A stretch of 64,000 nt of DNA from Brumimicrobium sp033722555 (GTDB lineage: Bacteria; Bacteroidota; Bacteroidia; Flavobacteriales_D; Crocinitomicaceae), in the NCBI GenBank assembly GCA_033722555.1, contig JAWVYS010000002.1, positions 108,111 through 172,110 of the forward strand, in the 5' to 3' direction. Of the stretch, positions 51,675-61,490 are shown piece after piece. A program made the translations under genes and the position numbers. The notes under the pieces were generated by a model. That model worked only from the letters and a program-made list of their open reading frames with translations. It had not been told where the DNA came from and searched no databases. The stretch's first letter is position 1, and each line of letters begins with the position of its first letter.

Positions 51675-53168
51675 TCAGTTTACTCGAATTTTCTGACCTA
51701 TTTTCAGATCATTCGAATTGATACCCGGATTGAGTTTTTCCAGTTCGCTAATCGTTGTAGAAAATCTGTTCGCTATTTTCCATAGACTGTCGCCCGATCG
51801 AACCGTGTAAACTGTTCCTTTTCCTGAACTTTCGGTTTTACCAATTTTCTTATCATTCTGTGCGTTCGATTTTTCAGGAGGCGCTGATCCGTATATTAGG
51901 AGGCGCTGCCCTACCTTCAGTCGGGTGGACCTAAGGTTATTCCAGTTCATTATATTGCTGACAGAGGTTCCATATTTCTCGGCGATAACGCTTAAACTCT
52001 CTCCTGATCTTACATGATGTTTGAAGGCCTCCTCTCTCTGAGGTTCTTCAGCCTTTTGTTCTTCCACCCCAGGAAGTACCTGATAGATCAAGGAATCCAA
52101 AGCATATAGACTATCTTCCATTTCTATCCATTTATCAACATAATACAAAGGTATTCTCAGGCATTTATGTTTCTCATGACTGGGTATATAAGTTGTCTTA
52201 AAGATCGGGTTCAGTAACTGGATATCCTCGACCTTCCAACCCGTCAGGCTATCAATCACATTCATATGAATACCCTGACGTAAACAAACCGTGTCCGTTT
52301 CAAAATCACTGATCACCGGAGTTCTCGGTCTGATATTGTGTTCGGCATAGTAAGTCATCATGTATGACATGGCGATAAAGTTCGGGACGTATCCCTGCGT
52401 TTCCCGCGGCAAAAAAGGCCTAATCTCCCAATAAGTCATTTTTCCTCCTGAACGTCGAATCGCTTTATTTACATTCCCCGGTCCCGCATTGTAGGCCGCA
52501 AGTGCCATATTCCAGTCGTTGTAGAGATCGTACAAATGTTTAAGATACCTGCAGGCAGCTTCAGTGGCGAGATCAGGATCCATACGTTCATCAATATAAG
52601 AATTCTCCTCCAGGCCATACATTTTGCCCGTTCTGTACATAAACTGCCACAAACCAAGGGCACCCGCATGGGATTTGATCTGTGGTCTGAGACCACTTTC
52701 GATGACAGAAAGGTATTTAAGTTCAATAGGCATTCCGTGTTTGGCCAGTTTTTCCTCAAACATGTTGAAGTAGAGAGCCGACCGTCCGATAGCCACACCG
52801 GTGAAGGTTCTCCTTTTTCTGGCAAAATAATCGATTGTGGATAAAACCGCCTGATTACAATCTAAATGAAATGGACTCATCTCATTCATTTTTGCGAGAC
52901 GGTTGCAATAAACGGAATCATGGAAAAGCGGAACTTGCTCTTCTTCATAACCAAAGGAATCGATGATGGAATCTGTACGGAAATCCGTTGAATTCGCTTC
53001 GTCGTAATAAAGTTTAAGCGAAGATTCAACAACCTCAAGAAACTGTTTATAATGCAGCATTTCCTCATCAGGGTTATCAGGATTATCGTACAAAGTATCG
53101 CGCTGACTTATAGAAAAACCTGTGCTAAGCACAACAATCAGGGAGATGTACAATCCTTTCAACCGCAT
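51675..53168 (-). CDS. MltD-like lytic transglycosylase with two LysM domains
   Basis: The 497-aa protein has a signal peptide and a GH23 lytic transglycosylase domain at about 145-260. The catalytic glutamate is in LSVIESGLRPQIKSHAGALG, then LWQFMYRTGKMYGL and YNDWNMALAAYNAGPGNVN. Two LysM repeats close it (HHVRSGESLSVIAEKYGTSV near 386; YTVRSGDSLWKIANRFST near 450). It cleaves peptidoglycan and binds it via LysM. It starts 3 bp after the gatA stop. Confidence 0.93.
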   Translation of the reverse strand: MRLKGLYISLIVVLSTGFSISQRDTLYDNPDNPDEEMLHYKQFLEVVESSLKLYYDEANSTDFRTDSIIDSFGYEEEQVPLFHDSVYCNRLAKMNEMSPFHLDCNQAVLSTIDYFARKRRTFTGVAIGRSALYFNMFEEKLAKHGMPIELKYLSVIESGLRPQIKSHAGALGLWQFMYRTGKMYGLEENSYIDERMDPDLATEAACRYLKHLYDLYNDWNMALAAYNAGPGNVNKAIRRSGGKMTYWEIRPFLPRETQGYVPNFIAMSYMMTYYAEHNIRPRTPVISDFETDTVCLRQGIHMNVIDSLTGWKVEDIQLLNPIFKTTYIPSHEKHKCLRIPLYYVDKWIEMEDSLYALDSLIYQVLPGVEEQKAEEPQREEAFKHHVRSGESLSVIAEKYGTSVSNIMNWNNLRSTRLKVGQRLLIYGSAPPEKSNAQNDKKIGKTESSGKGTVYTVRSGDSLWKIANRFSTTISELEKLNPGINSNDLKIGQKIRVN

Positions 53169-53171
53169 CGT

Positions 53172-54581
53172 CTAACAAAAATCCAGTAAAAATGAAGAGG
53201 CATCAATCAATTCCTTCTCAGCGAAATGATTTCCTATCAACTGTAAACCGTAGGGCATTCCGTTTGAATGCATTCCGATAGGAAGTGAAATAGCAGGATT
53301 ACCCGACAGATTAGCCTGTACAGTGAAAATATCCTGAAGATACATCTGAATAGGGTCCTTCACGGCATTCAACTGAAAGGCTGTAGTAGGTGTGGTTGGC
53401 AACAATATGAAATCGTTCTGAGCAAGGATCTCGTTGGTTCTTTCACGGATCAGTCTGCGAACCTTCTGGGCCTTCGCATAGTAGGCGTCATAATAACCCT
53501 GGGAAAGAACAAACGTTCCGGTCATAATCCTTCTCTTGACCTCTGTTCCGAATCCTTCACTTCTTGATTTCACATAGGTATCTTCCACCCCCTTTGCTTC
53601 CGGACTCCTGTATCCAAAATGCACGCCATCAAATCTGGCAAGATTGGAGGACGCCTCCGCAGTGGTGAGTACATAATAGGTCGGGACCAAATGTTCCAAA
53701 TAGGAAAAAGATACCGGAAAAAGTTCATGGCCGTCAGCTCTCAGGCAGTTCACCAATCGTTCTGTTCTGGTTTTAATTTCCTGATCAATTCCATCACGAT
53801 CTATTGCTTCCTTAATATACGCTATCCGTAATTTCTTTTTAAGTGGTTCTGGTTTGAGTGAGGGTACTGCTCGCGAAGAAACCGTACTGTCAAACTCATC
53901 CTTTCCGGAGATCACTTCAGTTACCAGGGCGATATCTTCGATTGAATTGGCAAAAGGTCCTATCTGGTCGAAGGATGAGGCATAAGCTATGAGACCGTAG
54001 CGCGAAACACGCCCATAAGTTGGTTTGAGGCCAATTGTTCCGGTGAAAGAGGCAGGTTGTCGAATTGATCCACCTGTGTCACTTCCCAACGATACCGTGC
54101 ATAAGTTAGCAGCAACCGCTGAAGCGCTTCCGCCGGATGAACCTCCAGGAACAAAATCCTCGTTTAGGGCGTTTCTTACGGGACCGAAGGCAGAATTTTC
54201 AGAAGAACTACCCATGGCGAACTCGTCACAGTTCAGCCTTCCAACAATTACAGCATCCTCGTCGAGCAATCTCTGAACAGCAGTAGCCGAATAGAGTGAT
54301 TCAAAGCCATCGAGGATCTTGGAACCGGCAGAAACCTTATGGCCTTCATAACAGATATTGTCTTTAATACCCACTATCATACCGGCCAATTTCCCTGCGG
54401 TTCCTTTACTTATCTTTTCATCCACTTCAATCGCCTTTGCCAAAGCCGAAGCTTCAAAAACCTCAAGAAAAGCATTTAGGTCTTTTCTTTCCTCAATGTT
54501 TTTCAGATAAGTTTTTAGAATATCTTGTACGGACGACCCTTTTTCGAGAGCAGCCTTTATATCAGCAAATGTATTGTACAT
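53172..54581 (-). CDS. gatA: Glutamyl-tRNA(Gln) amidotransferase subunit A
   Basis: The 469-aa amidase-signature enzyme supplies ammonia for Gln-tRNA(Gln) formation. The Ser-cisSer-Lys triad is visible: lysine in AGMIVGIKDNICYEGH, cis-serine in VPGGSSGGSASAVAAN and nucleophile serine in LGSDTGGSIRQPASFTG. YDAYYAKAQKVRRLI is GatA-specific. gatB/gatC are not in the window. It lies 17 bp after tatA. Confidence 0.95.
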   Translation of the reverse strand: MYNTFADIKAALEKGSSVQDILKTYLKNIEERKDLNAFLEVFEASALAKAIEVDEKISKGTAGKLAGMIVGIKDNICYEGHKVSAGSKILDGFESLYSATAVQRLLDEDAVIVGRLNCDEFAMGSSSENSAFGPVRNALNEDFVPGGSSGGSASAVAANLCTVSLGSDTGGSIRQPASFTGTIGLKPTYGRVSRYGLIAYASSFDQIGPFANSIEDIALVTEVISGKDEFDSTVSSRAVPSLKPEPLKKKLRIAYIKEAIDRDGIDQEIKTRTERLVNCLRADGHELFPVSFSYLEHLVPTYYVLTTAEASSNLARFDGVHFGYRSPEAKGVEDTYVKSRSEGFGTEVKRRIMTGTFVLSQGYYDAYYAKAQKVRRLIRERTNEILAQNDFILLPTTPTTAFQLNAVKDPIQMYLQDIFTVQANLSGNPAISLPIGMHSNGMPYGLQLIGNHFAEKELIDASSFLLDFC

Positions 54582-54598
54582 GGATAAGAGGTTATTAC

Positions 54599-54772
54599 CT
54601 AGTTTTTTTCGTCTTCTTTTTTAGACTCGTCACCTTTGGTTGCATCTTTAAACTCCTTCATTCCTTTTCCCAGACCTTTCATAAGTTCCGGAATTTTCCT
54701 ACCCCCAAAGAGCAATAAAATGACTACAATGATCAGTACGACCTGTAATCCTCCTGGAATTCCTAAAATCAT
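54599..54772 (-). CDS. tatA: Sec-independent translocase protein TatA/E
   Basis: A 57-aa protein from ATG 54772. A single N-terminal helix (PGGLQVVLIIVVILLLFGG) is followed by the hallmark RKIPELMKGLGKGMKEFKDA amphipathic helix and a short charged tail (KGDESKKEDEKN). It forms the channel of the twin-arginine export pathway. It is easy to miss because of its size. It sits immediately upstream of gatA. Confidence 0.93.
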   Translation of the reverse strand: MILGIPGGLQVVLIIVVILLLFGGRKIPELMKGLGKGMKEFKDATKGDESKKEDEKN

Positions 54773-54862
54773 TTTAATTCAAATTAAATTCGGCACAAAG
54801 TTACGTAATATTCACTTAATCCCAACGATAAAGGATTAAAGTTTAGGAAATAAAAAAGTTGA

Positions 54863-54896
54863 ATAAAAAAGAGGAAACCCGTATTGAATTTCCTCT
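54863..54896 (-). terminator. Intrinsic terminator after the gene at 54920
   Basis: The perfect 8-bp stem AGAGGAAA/TTTCCTCT (54889-54896 with 54870-54877) is followed on the minus strand by six T. It lies 23 bp past the stop at 54920, so tatA-gatA probably has its own promoter in 54773-54862. Confidence 0.85.
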
Positions 54897-54919
54897 ATGA
54901 ATTAAGGTGGATTGATTTA

Positions 54920-55948
54920 CTAAGAATGAGTTTTGTAGAACGATTCAACTGCCTTGTTCCAGTCATCCAGCATCTTCGCTCTGTTTTTATTCATTCGTTC
55001 GTTCGTTTGGTTAATAGACCCAACGGCCTCATTGTATTCATTAACAGCCTTGTTATACTTATCAACATCCTCCTTTGTTCTATCCTTCTGCTTTTTCGCT
55101 TGCATTATTTCATTGGCCTTGTCGAAATTGTCTTTCTTGATATAAAAATCAGATATTTTCGGGAATTCGTTTTCAGCTTCATTTTTAAAAAATTTCATTG
55201 ACTCTATAGCAGCATCAACGATCGATCGGTCTCCTTCATAAGGACTTAAAGTATCCAGTTTTCTTAATGCTTCATCCGCTTCCATGATCAATGCATTTAC
55301 ATTTTGCTCAAAAGCAGTGATATCAACGGCTTGCTGAGCTGCGAGAACGTATGCCTCCTGTTTATGAACCTTAAAAAATATAAGGTACACCTTATTGTAA
55401 TAAGTCAACATGTTAGAAGCCTTTTCAATTTTTTCTGACTTGCGATCCTGTTCGCCTTCAAGAAGAGTTATGTCATTTTTTTCCGCAAATTGTTTTTCAG
55501 CTTCCTTTAATTCCACCGATGCGGCTTCCAACTTTTCACCTGCTCTTTGATTTGCCAAGATATAAGCCTCCATTGCATCATACGACTCTTCTGCAACCGC
55601 TTCCATATCCACAATCTTAGCATAATCTTTTTCTAACACGGTGTGAGCGAGGTCTAAATACTTAAGAGTAGCGTCTTTCAGAGATGCATCTCCCTGAAAA
55701 GGCTTAATTCCATTAACCACTGTAATCTGTTTTTTATACTGATCAATTAATTGACTGCGTTTACTTTCAGATTTTCTTGCACTTTTTCCTTTAGTTATTG
55801 TTCGCAGATATTTCCAGGTGTCATCCTTAAGTTCAGAAAATGCTGCATTCAACTCATTCATGTGGTCTACACCCGTTTGTGCGAAACCTTTACTGGTCAA
55901 GATAATGGCCAACACCATCATCAACATTGTGTTCTTAATTTTTAACAT
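54920..55948 (-). CDS. Exported helical protein, not firmly recognised
   Basis: The 342-aa product has a signal peptide (MLMMVLAIILTSKGFAQ). The remainder is almost wholly alpha-helical with two related halves, each containing FQGDASLKDATLKYLDLAHT-like or YEGDRSIVDAAIESMKFFKN elements, and a long coiled coil (KIEKASNMLTYYNKVYLIFF, VDKYNKAVNEYNEAVGSINQ). This resembles LIC11966-type surface proteins; the function is unknown. It starts 1 bp before the S41 protease stop and so is coupled to that gene. Confidence 0.75.
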   Translation of the reverse strand: MLKIKNTMLMMVLAIILTSKGFAQTGVDHMNELNAAFSELKDDTWKYLRTITKGKSARKSESKRSQLIDQYKKQITVVNGIKPFQGDASLKDATLKYLDLAHTVLEKDYAKIVDMEAVAEESYDAMEAYILANQRAGEKLEAASVELKEAEKQFAEKNDITLLEGEQDRKSEKIEKASNMLTYYNKVYLIFFKVHKQEAYVLAAQQAVDITAFEQNVNALIMEADEALRKLDTLSPYEGDRSIVDAAIESMKFFKNEAENEFPKISDFYIKKDNFDKANEIMQAKKQKDRTKEDVDKYNKAVNEYNEAVGSINQTNERMNKNRAKMLDDWNKAVESFYKTHS

Positions 55949-55949
55949 T

Positions 55950-57989
55950 CTATTTGTTTTTTAAGTTAATAAGATTTTTAGTGATCAAAAAGGCCTCAAC
56001 GATCCCTCTGTCATTTACAATTTCCTCCATTGCGTAGGCATTAATTTCTTTTTCTTTATCAAAAGAATTAGAATATCCTGCCAAATAGCTTGGGTTTTGA
56101 ACAATGTACGGAGTTTCAAAGTCAACAGAATTAAGTTTCTCCAGTTGTTCAAGGTAAGTCAACCTCAGCCTGTTTTCTGCTTTTAGGCCATACAAGTATG
56201 TTGATGAATTCCAGTAATTCGAATATAGTTTAGCTAGTTCTTTAATATTATCAAAATACGGATCATTTGAAACGCGAGAATAAAACAAAATCCTTAACTG
56301 TTCCCTCGGGATGCTGTAGGGAGTTTTAAAATATGTCTCCTTCTCTATTGGCATTGCAATGATCGAAGTCGGATTGGACCCTTCTCCGATCTCGAAATTA
56401 TCAAAGCGCGAAGGAAAAATAATATCGGGAACTACTCCTTTAGCCTGATAAGATTCTCCGTTGACCCTATAAAATGTGTTCACCGTAAGTTTAACAAAGT
56501 TTTCAGGCTCAAAGTCAATCAGGTTTGGGGAATCATAACGGTGGGCCTCTATTGGTAAAACAGTCTGAGCGGTAGATTTCCCATAGGAAGTAGAGCCAAC
56601 AATTATTGCCCTGTTATAATCCTGTAAGGTGACAGCGAAAAATTCTGACGCAGAAGCACTGAACTGATCAATCATTACAGTTAACGGACCGCTGTATATT
56701 AGCCCTCTGTTCATGTCTTTAATTAATATGGGTTTTTCTTTACCTGAATGAATTACTCCGAGCGTCCCGTAGTCAATAAAAATCCCTATTAAATTTATTG
56801 CTTCAGGCATGTGACCTCCTCCGTTGCCCCTCAGATCAATTATAAGCCCTTCGATGCCCTCATTTTTAAGGCGTAAAAGTTCCCGCGAAATATCAGCAGA
56901 ACAACCGTTCGTACTGACCCCAAACTCGTTCTGACTGGTGTAAAAAGACGGCAAATAAATATACCCGATTTTACTCAGGGAATCGTTTAAAATAAAACTT
57001 TGAACAATATTCTCCTGAACAGAAAGAAGGGTTTTGCTCAAACCAACAGTATCCATCTCCCCTGCTTCCATTTCAAAAACGAATTTGGCACTCTGGAGTT
57101 TGCTATCGTTTAAGAAACCCAAGGCCTCTTCATAACCGATACACCTGAAATCCTTTATCTCTGTTGCCGAGATCACCGCGTTTAAAACAGCTCCCTCATT
57201 GATTTTATTGGAGAGCCATGCAGCTCCACCGGGAATAATTGAGGCCACCACTAATTGACCTAGTTCGTTGCGACTAAGGTCGAATCCAAATGATAAACTT
57301 TCATCGCTGAGACCTCCAAAAAAATTTTCCTTAACATTTTTCGAAAAGAATGTTGTATGAGGATCAAAAGTGTTTGCCAGGGAAGTAAGATAAAGTTCAC
57401 TAAGTTTTGTTTCCAGATCATTGTTTACATAATAACTTCCTATCCTGCAAGTTTCACGAGACAGTACAAGGTGATAAAGTGAATCAACTTCAGTTGTGCT
57501 CAATTCTCTCCCATCTATCGCCTTCAGTGTGAGGTACTGGATCCACTTCTTCCATCTCAACCCTATTTCATTCTGGGAGGCAAAGTATTTTCCTTGATCA
57601 ATAATTAAGGAGTCTTTTTCTGGAAGAATTAAATTTTGGTTACTCATACCCTCCAACAAGATCCTGGAATTTTCTATCCTTTGCTTCATAAGGGCAGAAA
57701 AACTGTCAAAGAAGGTACAGTTACCCGAACCATTTTCATCAATTATCCCGTAGGCAGCTAATTTTAACTGCTCGACATCCTCTTTAACCAAAAAAAGTCC
57801 GTAAGCATCCGATTTTTTGAGCAGAATACTTAAAAACAGTTCACAAAAATTTGAATCAACCTGATTGGGTTTAAAATGAAACTTCTGTATCGTAGCCAGC
57901 ATATCAGCAGATTTCTCACAAGTGGTTTGTGAGATGCTGTTGTGAAAACTTAGGATGAAGAGAAGAATAAAAAATAAGCGGCTTGGCAT
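55950..57989 (-). CDS. S41 family C-terminal processing protease
   Basis: The 679-aa protein has a signal peptide (FFILLFILSFHNSISQ) and an N-terminal helical region. A PDZ domain follows (LVVASIIPGGAAWLSNKINE, about 245-300). The S41 catalytic domain has GLIIDLRGNGGGHMPEAINL, serine in QFSASASEFFAVTLQ and lysine in VGSTSYGKSTAQTV. The long N- and C-terminal parts match the Prc/tail-specific protease type. It probably degrades or processes envelope proteins. It is the first gene of the minus-strand series and diverges from the flavoprotein gene. Confidence 0.92.
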   Translation of the reverse strand: MPSRLFFILLFILSFHNSISQTTCEKSADMLATIQKFHFKPNQVDSNFCELFLSILLKKSDAYGLFLVKEDVEQLKLAAYGIIDENGSGNCTFFDSFSALMKQRIENSRILLEGMSNQNLILPEKDSLIIDQGKYFASQNEIGLRWKKWIQYLTLKAIDGRELSTTEVDSLYHLVLSRETCRIGSYYVNNDLETKLSELYLTSLANTFDPHTTFFSKNVKENFFGGLSDESLSFGFDLSRNELGQLVVASIIPGGAAWLSNKINEGAVLNAVISATEIKDFRCIGYEEALGFLNDSKLQSAKFVFEMEAGEMDTVGLSKTLLSVQENIVQSFILNDSLSKIGYIYLPSFYTSQNEFGVSTNGCSADISRELLRLKNEGIEGLIIDLRGNGGGHMPEAINLIGIFIDYGTLGVIHSGKEKPILIKDMNRGLIYSGPLTVMIDQFSASASEFFAVTLQDYNRAIIVGSTSYGKSTAQTVLPIEAHRYDSPNLIDFEPENFVKLTVNTFYRVNGESYQAKGVVPDIIFPSRFDNFEIGEGSNPTSIIAMPIEKETYFKTPYSIPREQLRILFYSRVSNDPYFDNIKELAKLYSNYWNSSTYLYGLKAENRLRLTYLEQLEKLNSVDFETPYIVQNPSYLAGYSNSFDKEKEINAYAMEEIVNDRGIVEAFLITKNLINLKNK

Positions 57990-58073
57990 TAAACTCTGAA
58001 TAAACAGGTTGCAAATATATAAAAGAGTCCTCGAAATTTTAAAAGAATTCGGTAAAATTGATGAAAGTATCCG

Positions 58074-58101
58074 TTTGTTTCCTGTTTGACCATTACTTTT
58101 G
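58074..58101 (+). promoter_or_regulatory. Promoter of the HI0933-type gene, probable leaderless start
   Basis: TTTG (58074-58077), a 16-nt spacer and TACTTTTG (58094-58101) fit the Bacteroidota -33/-7 pattern. The box ends 4 nt before ATG 58106, the same spacing as between the tRNA -7 box and its 5' end. Transcription may thus begin at or next to the start codon. Confidence 0.5.
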
Positions 58102-58105
58102 TACC

Positions 58106-59326
58106 ATGAACTCAGTGAAAATCGGCATAATAGGAGGGGGTGCGGCTGGTTTTTTCGCGGCTATACATGTTAAAGAGAATTTTCCGGAGGCCAAAGTCGC
58201 CATTCTGGAGAAATCCAACAAATTCCTTTCAAAAGTAAAAATCTCGGGTGGTGGAAGATGCAATGTGACGAATGCCTGTTCTTCAATCAGTGAATTAAGC
58301 AAAGCGTATCCACGAGGAGGAAAACAATTAAAAAAACTTTTCCCGGAGTTCAACACAAAACATACCCGTGATTGGTTTGAATCCCGAAATGTGCCACTCA
58401 TTGTACAGGAAGATCAGTGCATATTTCCACGTTCCCAAGATTCTCAGACAATTATTGATTGTTTTTGGGAAGAGGTTCATCGTCTGGGAATTTACACCAA
58501 AGCAGGAGTAAACATTCAGGAAATCACCTGTACAGAAAATGGTTTTCAGTTGATCAACAGGGAAGGTGAAACCTTTGAGTATAATAAAATTATCGTGGCA
58601 ACAGGAGGGTCTCCTAAGCACAGTGGACTAGAATGGCTCGAAAAACTTGGCCATAAAATTGAAACTCCTGTTCCCTCCCTATTTACATTTAATATGCCCG
58701 AAGAACCCGTGCGAAACCTGATGGGTGTTGTTGTAGAAAACACAATCACCAAAATTAAAGGCGAGAAAATTTCGGCATCGGGCCCCTTGCTTATCACACA
58801 CTGGGGGATGAGTGGTCCGGCAATTTTGGTTTTATCTGCCTTTGGTGCACGAATACTTTCTGAAAAAAATTATCATTTTACAATTCAGGTTAACTGGGTA
58901 AATGAACTCAATCAGAATAAGGTTTTCGAACATTTAACCGAGCTATCTGCGGAACATGCTCAAAAACAAATTCAGAACATCAAACCCTATTTTCTTCCTT
59001 CAAGACTGTGGCATTTCTTAATTAACAAGACTGAGCTACCTTTGGACAGGCGTTGGTGTGAACTGGGAAAAAAAGGGTTGAACAAACTATTAAACGTTTT
59101 GACAAACGACGAATATGCAGTGAAGGGAAAAACAACTTTCAAGGAGGAGTTTGTTACCTGTGGAGGGGTTAGCCTGGAAAGCGTAAATATGAAAACCCTT
59201 GAAAGCAAGGTCTGTCCGAATCTGTTCTTTGCAGGAGAAGTACTGGATATTGATGCTATTACCGGAGGATACAATTTTCAGGCGGCCTGGACCACAGGTT
59301 ATGTCGCGGCCCGATTGGGAACCTAA
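58106..59326 (+). CDS. HI0933/BaiN-type NAD(P)/FAD-dependent oxidoreductase
   Basis: Start at ATG 58106, which places the FAD-binding motif (IGIIGGGAAGFFAAIHV) at the N-terminus; the frame extends to 58058 without sense. The 406-aa flavoprotein has KVKISGGGRCNVTNAC and YPRGGKQLKKLFPEFNTKHT. The HI0933 domain follows with SASGPLLITHWGMSGPAILV. The C-terminal FAD motif is FAGEVLDIDAITGGYNFQAA. Members reduce unsaturated rings in some gut bacteria, but most have no known substrate. It converges with the gene at 59331. Confidence 0.9.
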   Translation: MNSVKIGIIGGGAAGFFAAIHVKENFPEAKVAILEKSNKFLSKVKISGGGRCNVTNACSSISELSKAYPRGGKQLKKLFPEFNTKHTRDWFESRNVPLIVQEDQCIFPRSQDSQTIIDCFWEEVHRLGIYTKAGVNIQEITCTENGFQLINREGETFEYNKIIVATGGSPKHSGLEWLEKLGHKIETPVPSLFTFNMPEEPVRNLMGVVVENTITKIKGEKISASGPLLITHWGMSGPAILVLSAFGARILSEKNYHFTIQVNWVNELNQNKVFEHLTELSAEHAQKQIQNIKPYFLPSRLWHFLINKTELPLDRRWCELGKKGLNKLLNVLTNDEYAVKGKTTFKEEFVTCGGVSLESVNMKTLESKVCPNLFFAGEVLDIDAITGGYNFQAAWTTGYVAARLGT

Positions 59327-59330
59327 ACAT

Positions 59331-59747
59331 TTATTCCGTCACAGGCATTATTTTTCCATATCTCGGATCAAACCGGAATTTAACAATATCGCCCTGCTTA
59401 GATCCTGACGAGGGCAACAGTTTTGGCTTCAGTTTCAAATATTCACTTGATTTCTTGCCTATTGCATAAGGAACTTCCCTGAGATCAATCTCAAAATAAG
59501 TCTTGAAAAACCCCTCTTTGACTATTTCCAGCTTATAATTCTCACCGGGAGGCAGGTAGAAGCTTGTTTTCTTTCTTTTTGTACCGATTTCAAAACTTAT
59601 ATTTTCAGTAGTTGTAACTATTACCTGAAAATCTCTGACCGTTTCATTATTTTCGGCGAGGGGTTGTATTTCAAGTTCCAGAAATCGTTCCTGTGCCTTT
59701 AAACCGGACGCTGTAAAAATCAGTAAGCTAAGGAGCCATTTGAACAT
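59331..59747 (-). CDS. Small exported protein, not recognised
   Basis: The 138-aa product has a signal peptide (LLSLLIFTASGLKAQ) and a single predicted beta-sandwich (RFLELEIQPLAENNETVRDF, TSFYLPPGENYKLEIVKEGF, KTYFEIDLREVPY), like an isolated carboxypeptidase-regulatory-type domain. It has no sorting domain and no neighbour on its strand. Function unknown. Confidence 0.7.
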   Translation of the reverse strand: MFKWLLSLLIFTASGLKAQERFLELEIQPLAENNETVRDFQVIVTTTENISFEIGTKRKKTSFYLPPGENYKLEIVKEGFFKTYFEIDLREVPYAIGKKSSEYLKLKPKLLPSSGSKQGDIVKFRFDPRYGKIMPVTE

Positions 59748-59858
59748 AAAACAAAATTATAACTTACATTTTAAAGGAGATGTGAAGATATGCTAAAAGG
59801 TCTGATGTAAGCATAAGTCTACAATTTTTCTAAATTTACGACACGAGAAAGAGCGAAA

Positions 59859-61301
59859 ATGGAAAAAATTCAGAACTATATTAACGGGGCATTTGAGTCA
59901 CCGGTAAGCGGCAAATATTTCGACAACATTGAACCCGCAAAAGGAGAGGTTTATTCAAAAATACCGGATTCTCAAAAAGAAGATGTGGAAAATGCGGTGA
60001 AGGCAGCGAAGGAGGCGTTTCCAACTTGGTCCAGCATGGGTTTAGAGGAGCGTGGAGAATGGTTGATGAAACTGGCCAACGGAATAGCTGACCGCATGGA
60101 AGATTTTGTTAAGGCCGAAAGTCGCGACAATGGAAAACCTTTAAAACTTGCTGAACATGTGGATATTCCAAGAGCCATTTCCAATTTTAAATTTTTCGCG
60201 ACCGGTATACAACATTTTGCCTCAGAATCTCATCACATGCCCGGAATGGGGATCAATTATACACTGCGTAAACCACTTGGAATAGTAGGCTGTATTTCTC
60301 CCTGGAATCTTCCCCTTTACCTTTTTACTTGGAAAATTGCTCCGGCACTTGCGGCAGGAAACTGTGTTGTAGCCAAACCTTCTGAAGTAACACCCTACAC
60401 GGCATATCTTCTTTGTAAAGTGATGGAAGATGTTGGATTCCCAAAAGGAGTTTTGAATATAGTGCATGGTTACGGACATACAGCGGGAGATGCGATCGTT
60501 CGACATCCTGAAACAAAAGCAATATCTTTTACCGGGGGAACAGCTACAGGCAAAGCGATTGCCACCATTGCAGCGCCGATGTTTAAAAAGTTATCGCTGG
60601 AATTGGGCGGGAAAAACCCGAATATCATTTTTGATGACTGCGACTTCGATGAAATGCTGAAAACCACGATTCGATCAAGTTTTGCGAATCAGGGACAAAT
60701 ATGTTTATGCGGTTCACGCATCTTTGTACACCGAGGGATTTATGACAGATTCAAAAGGGAATTCGTAGAAAAAATCAGTCAGGCAAAAGTTTCAAATCCG
60801 GAAGATCCACAAGCTCAATTAGGTGCTGTTGTTTCCGAAGGCCACATGGAGAAAGTTTTGAGCTATATCGAACTGGCCAGGGAAGAAGGCGGAACAGTTT
60901 TAACGGGAGGAAACCGTGTTATTCTTGATGCTCCTTACGATAAAGGATATTACATTGCTCCTACGATTATAGAAGGTTTGGATTATAACTGCCGCACCAA
61001 TCAGGAAGAAATTTTTGGTCCTGTAGTAACTATTATGCCATTTGATACTGAAGAAGAAGTAATTATGATGGCTAACTCGACAACCTACGGTTTAAGTGCA
61101 ACGATCTGGACAAATGATTTAAAACGCGCCCACAAAATGGCGGATGAAATCGATGCAGGAATCGTTTGGATCAACGCCTGGCTTGTAAGAGATCTTCGTA
61201 CTCCTTTTGGGGGAACTAAGTCTTCCGGTGTTGGTCGAGAAGGCGGTTGGGAAGCGCTGAAGTTTTTCACGGAGCCTAAAAATGTTTTTGTGAAAAGTTG
61301 A
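59859..61301 (+). CDS. Aldehyde dehydrogenase, 2-aminomuconate semialdehyde type (ALDH8A1-like)
   Basis: The 480-aa NAD-dependent ALDH has CISPWNLPLYLFTWKIAPAL (N150), SFTGGTATGKAI, KKLSLELGGKNPNIIF (E248) and SSFANQGQICLCGSRIFV (nucleophile C282). The C-terminal RTPFGGTKSSGVGREGG is typical. The block around SPWNLPLYLFTWKIAPA and SSFANQGQICLC closely follows ALDH8A1 and bacterial 2-aminomuconate-6-semialdehyde dehydrogenases. That would place it two steps after 3-hydroxyanthranilate dioxygenase (45633) in tryptophan degradation. Other semialdehyde substrates remain possible. Confidence 0.85.
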   Translation: MEKIQNYINGAFESPVSGKYFDNIEPAKGEVYSKIPDSQKEDVENAVKAAKEAFPTWSSMGLEERGEWLMKLANGIADRMEDFVKAESRDNGKPLKLAEHVDIPRAISNFKFFATGIQHFASESHHMPGMGINYTLRKPLGIVGCISPWNLPLYLFTWKIAPALAAGNCVVAKPSEVTPYTAYLLCKVMEDVGFPKGVLNIVHGYGHTAGDAIVRHPETKAISFTGGTATGKAIATIAAPMFKKLSLELGGKNPNIIFDDCDFDEMLKTTIRSSFANQGQICLCGSRIFVHRGIYDRFKREFVEKISQAKVSNPEDPQAQLGAVVSEGHMEKVLSYIELAREEGGTVLTGGNRVILDAPYDKGYYIAPTIIEGLDYNCRTNQEEIFGPVVTIMPFDTEEEVIMMANSTTYGLSATIWTNDLKRAHKMADEIDAGIVWINAWLVRDLRTPFGGTKSSGVGREGGWEALKFFTEPKNVFVKS

Positions 61302-61426
61302 TTCTGCCTTGCTTAATAATAATCCCATCAGAAAGCCCGAATCATTATTCGTTTTAAATGATTTAGGCAGGAGAAATACACAATCGCCGGGAGAACTCAT
61401 TCAACAGAACACACTCTGTTCAGAGT
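61302..61426. other. Intergenic stem-loops after the aldehyde dehydrogenase
   Basis: CTGCCT (61304-61309) pairs with AGGCAG (61365-61370), enclosing AATAATAAT/ATCATTATT (61315-61323 with 61341-61349). A compact ACTCTG-TT-CAGAGT hairpin follows (61413-61426). No T-run is present. They may mark the transcript end; evidence is weak. Confidence 0.3.
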
Positions 61427-61490
61427 TAACCACCATTTAACTTTTGTGCTTCACTAAAATTTCGGTTGTAATAAACAAAACAAATTACCC

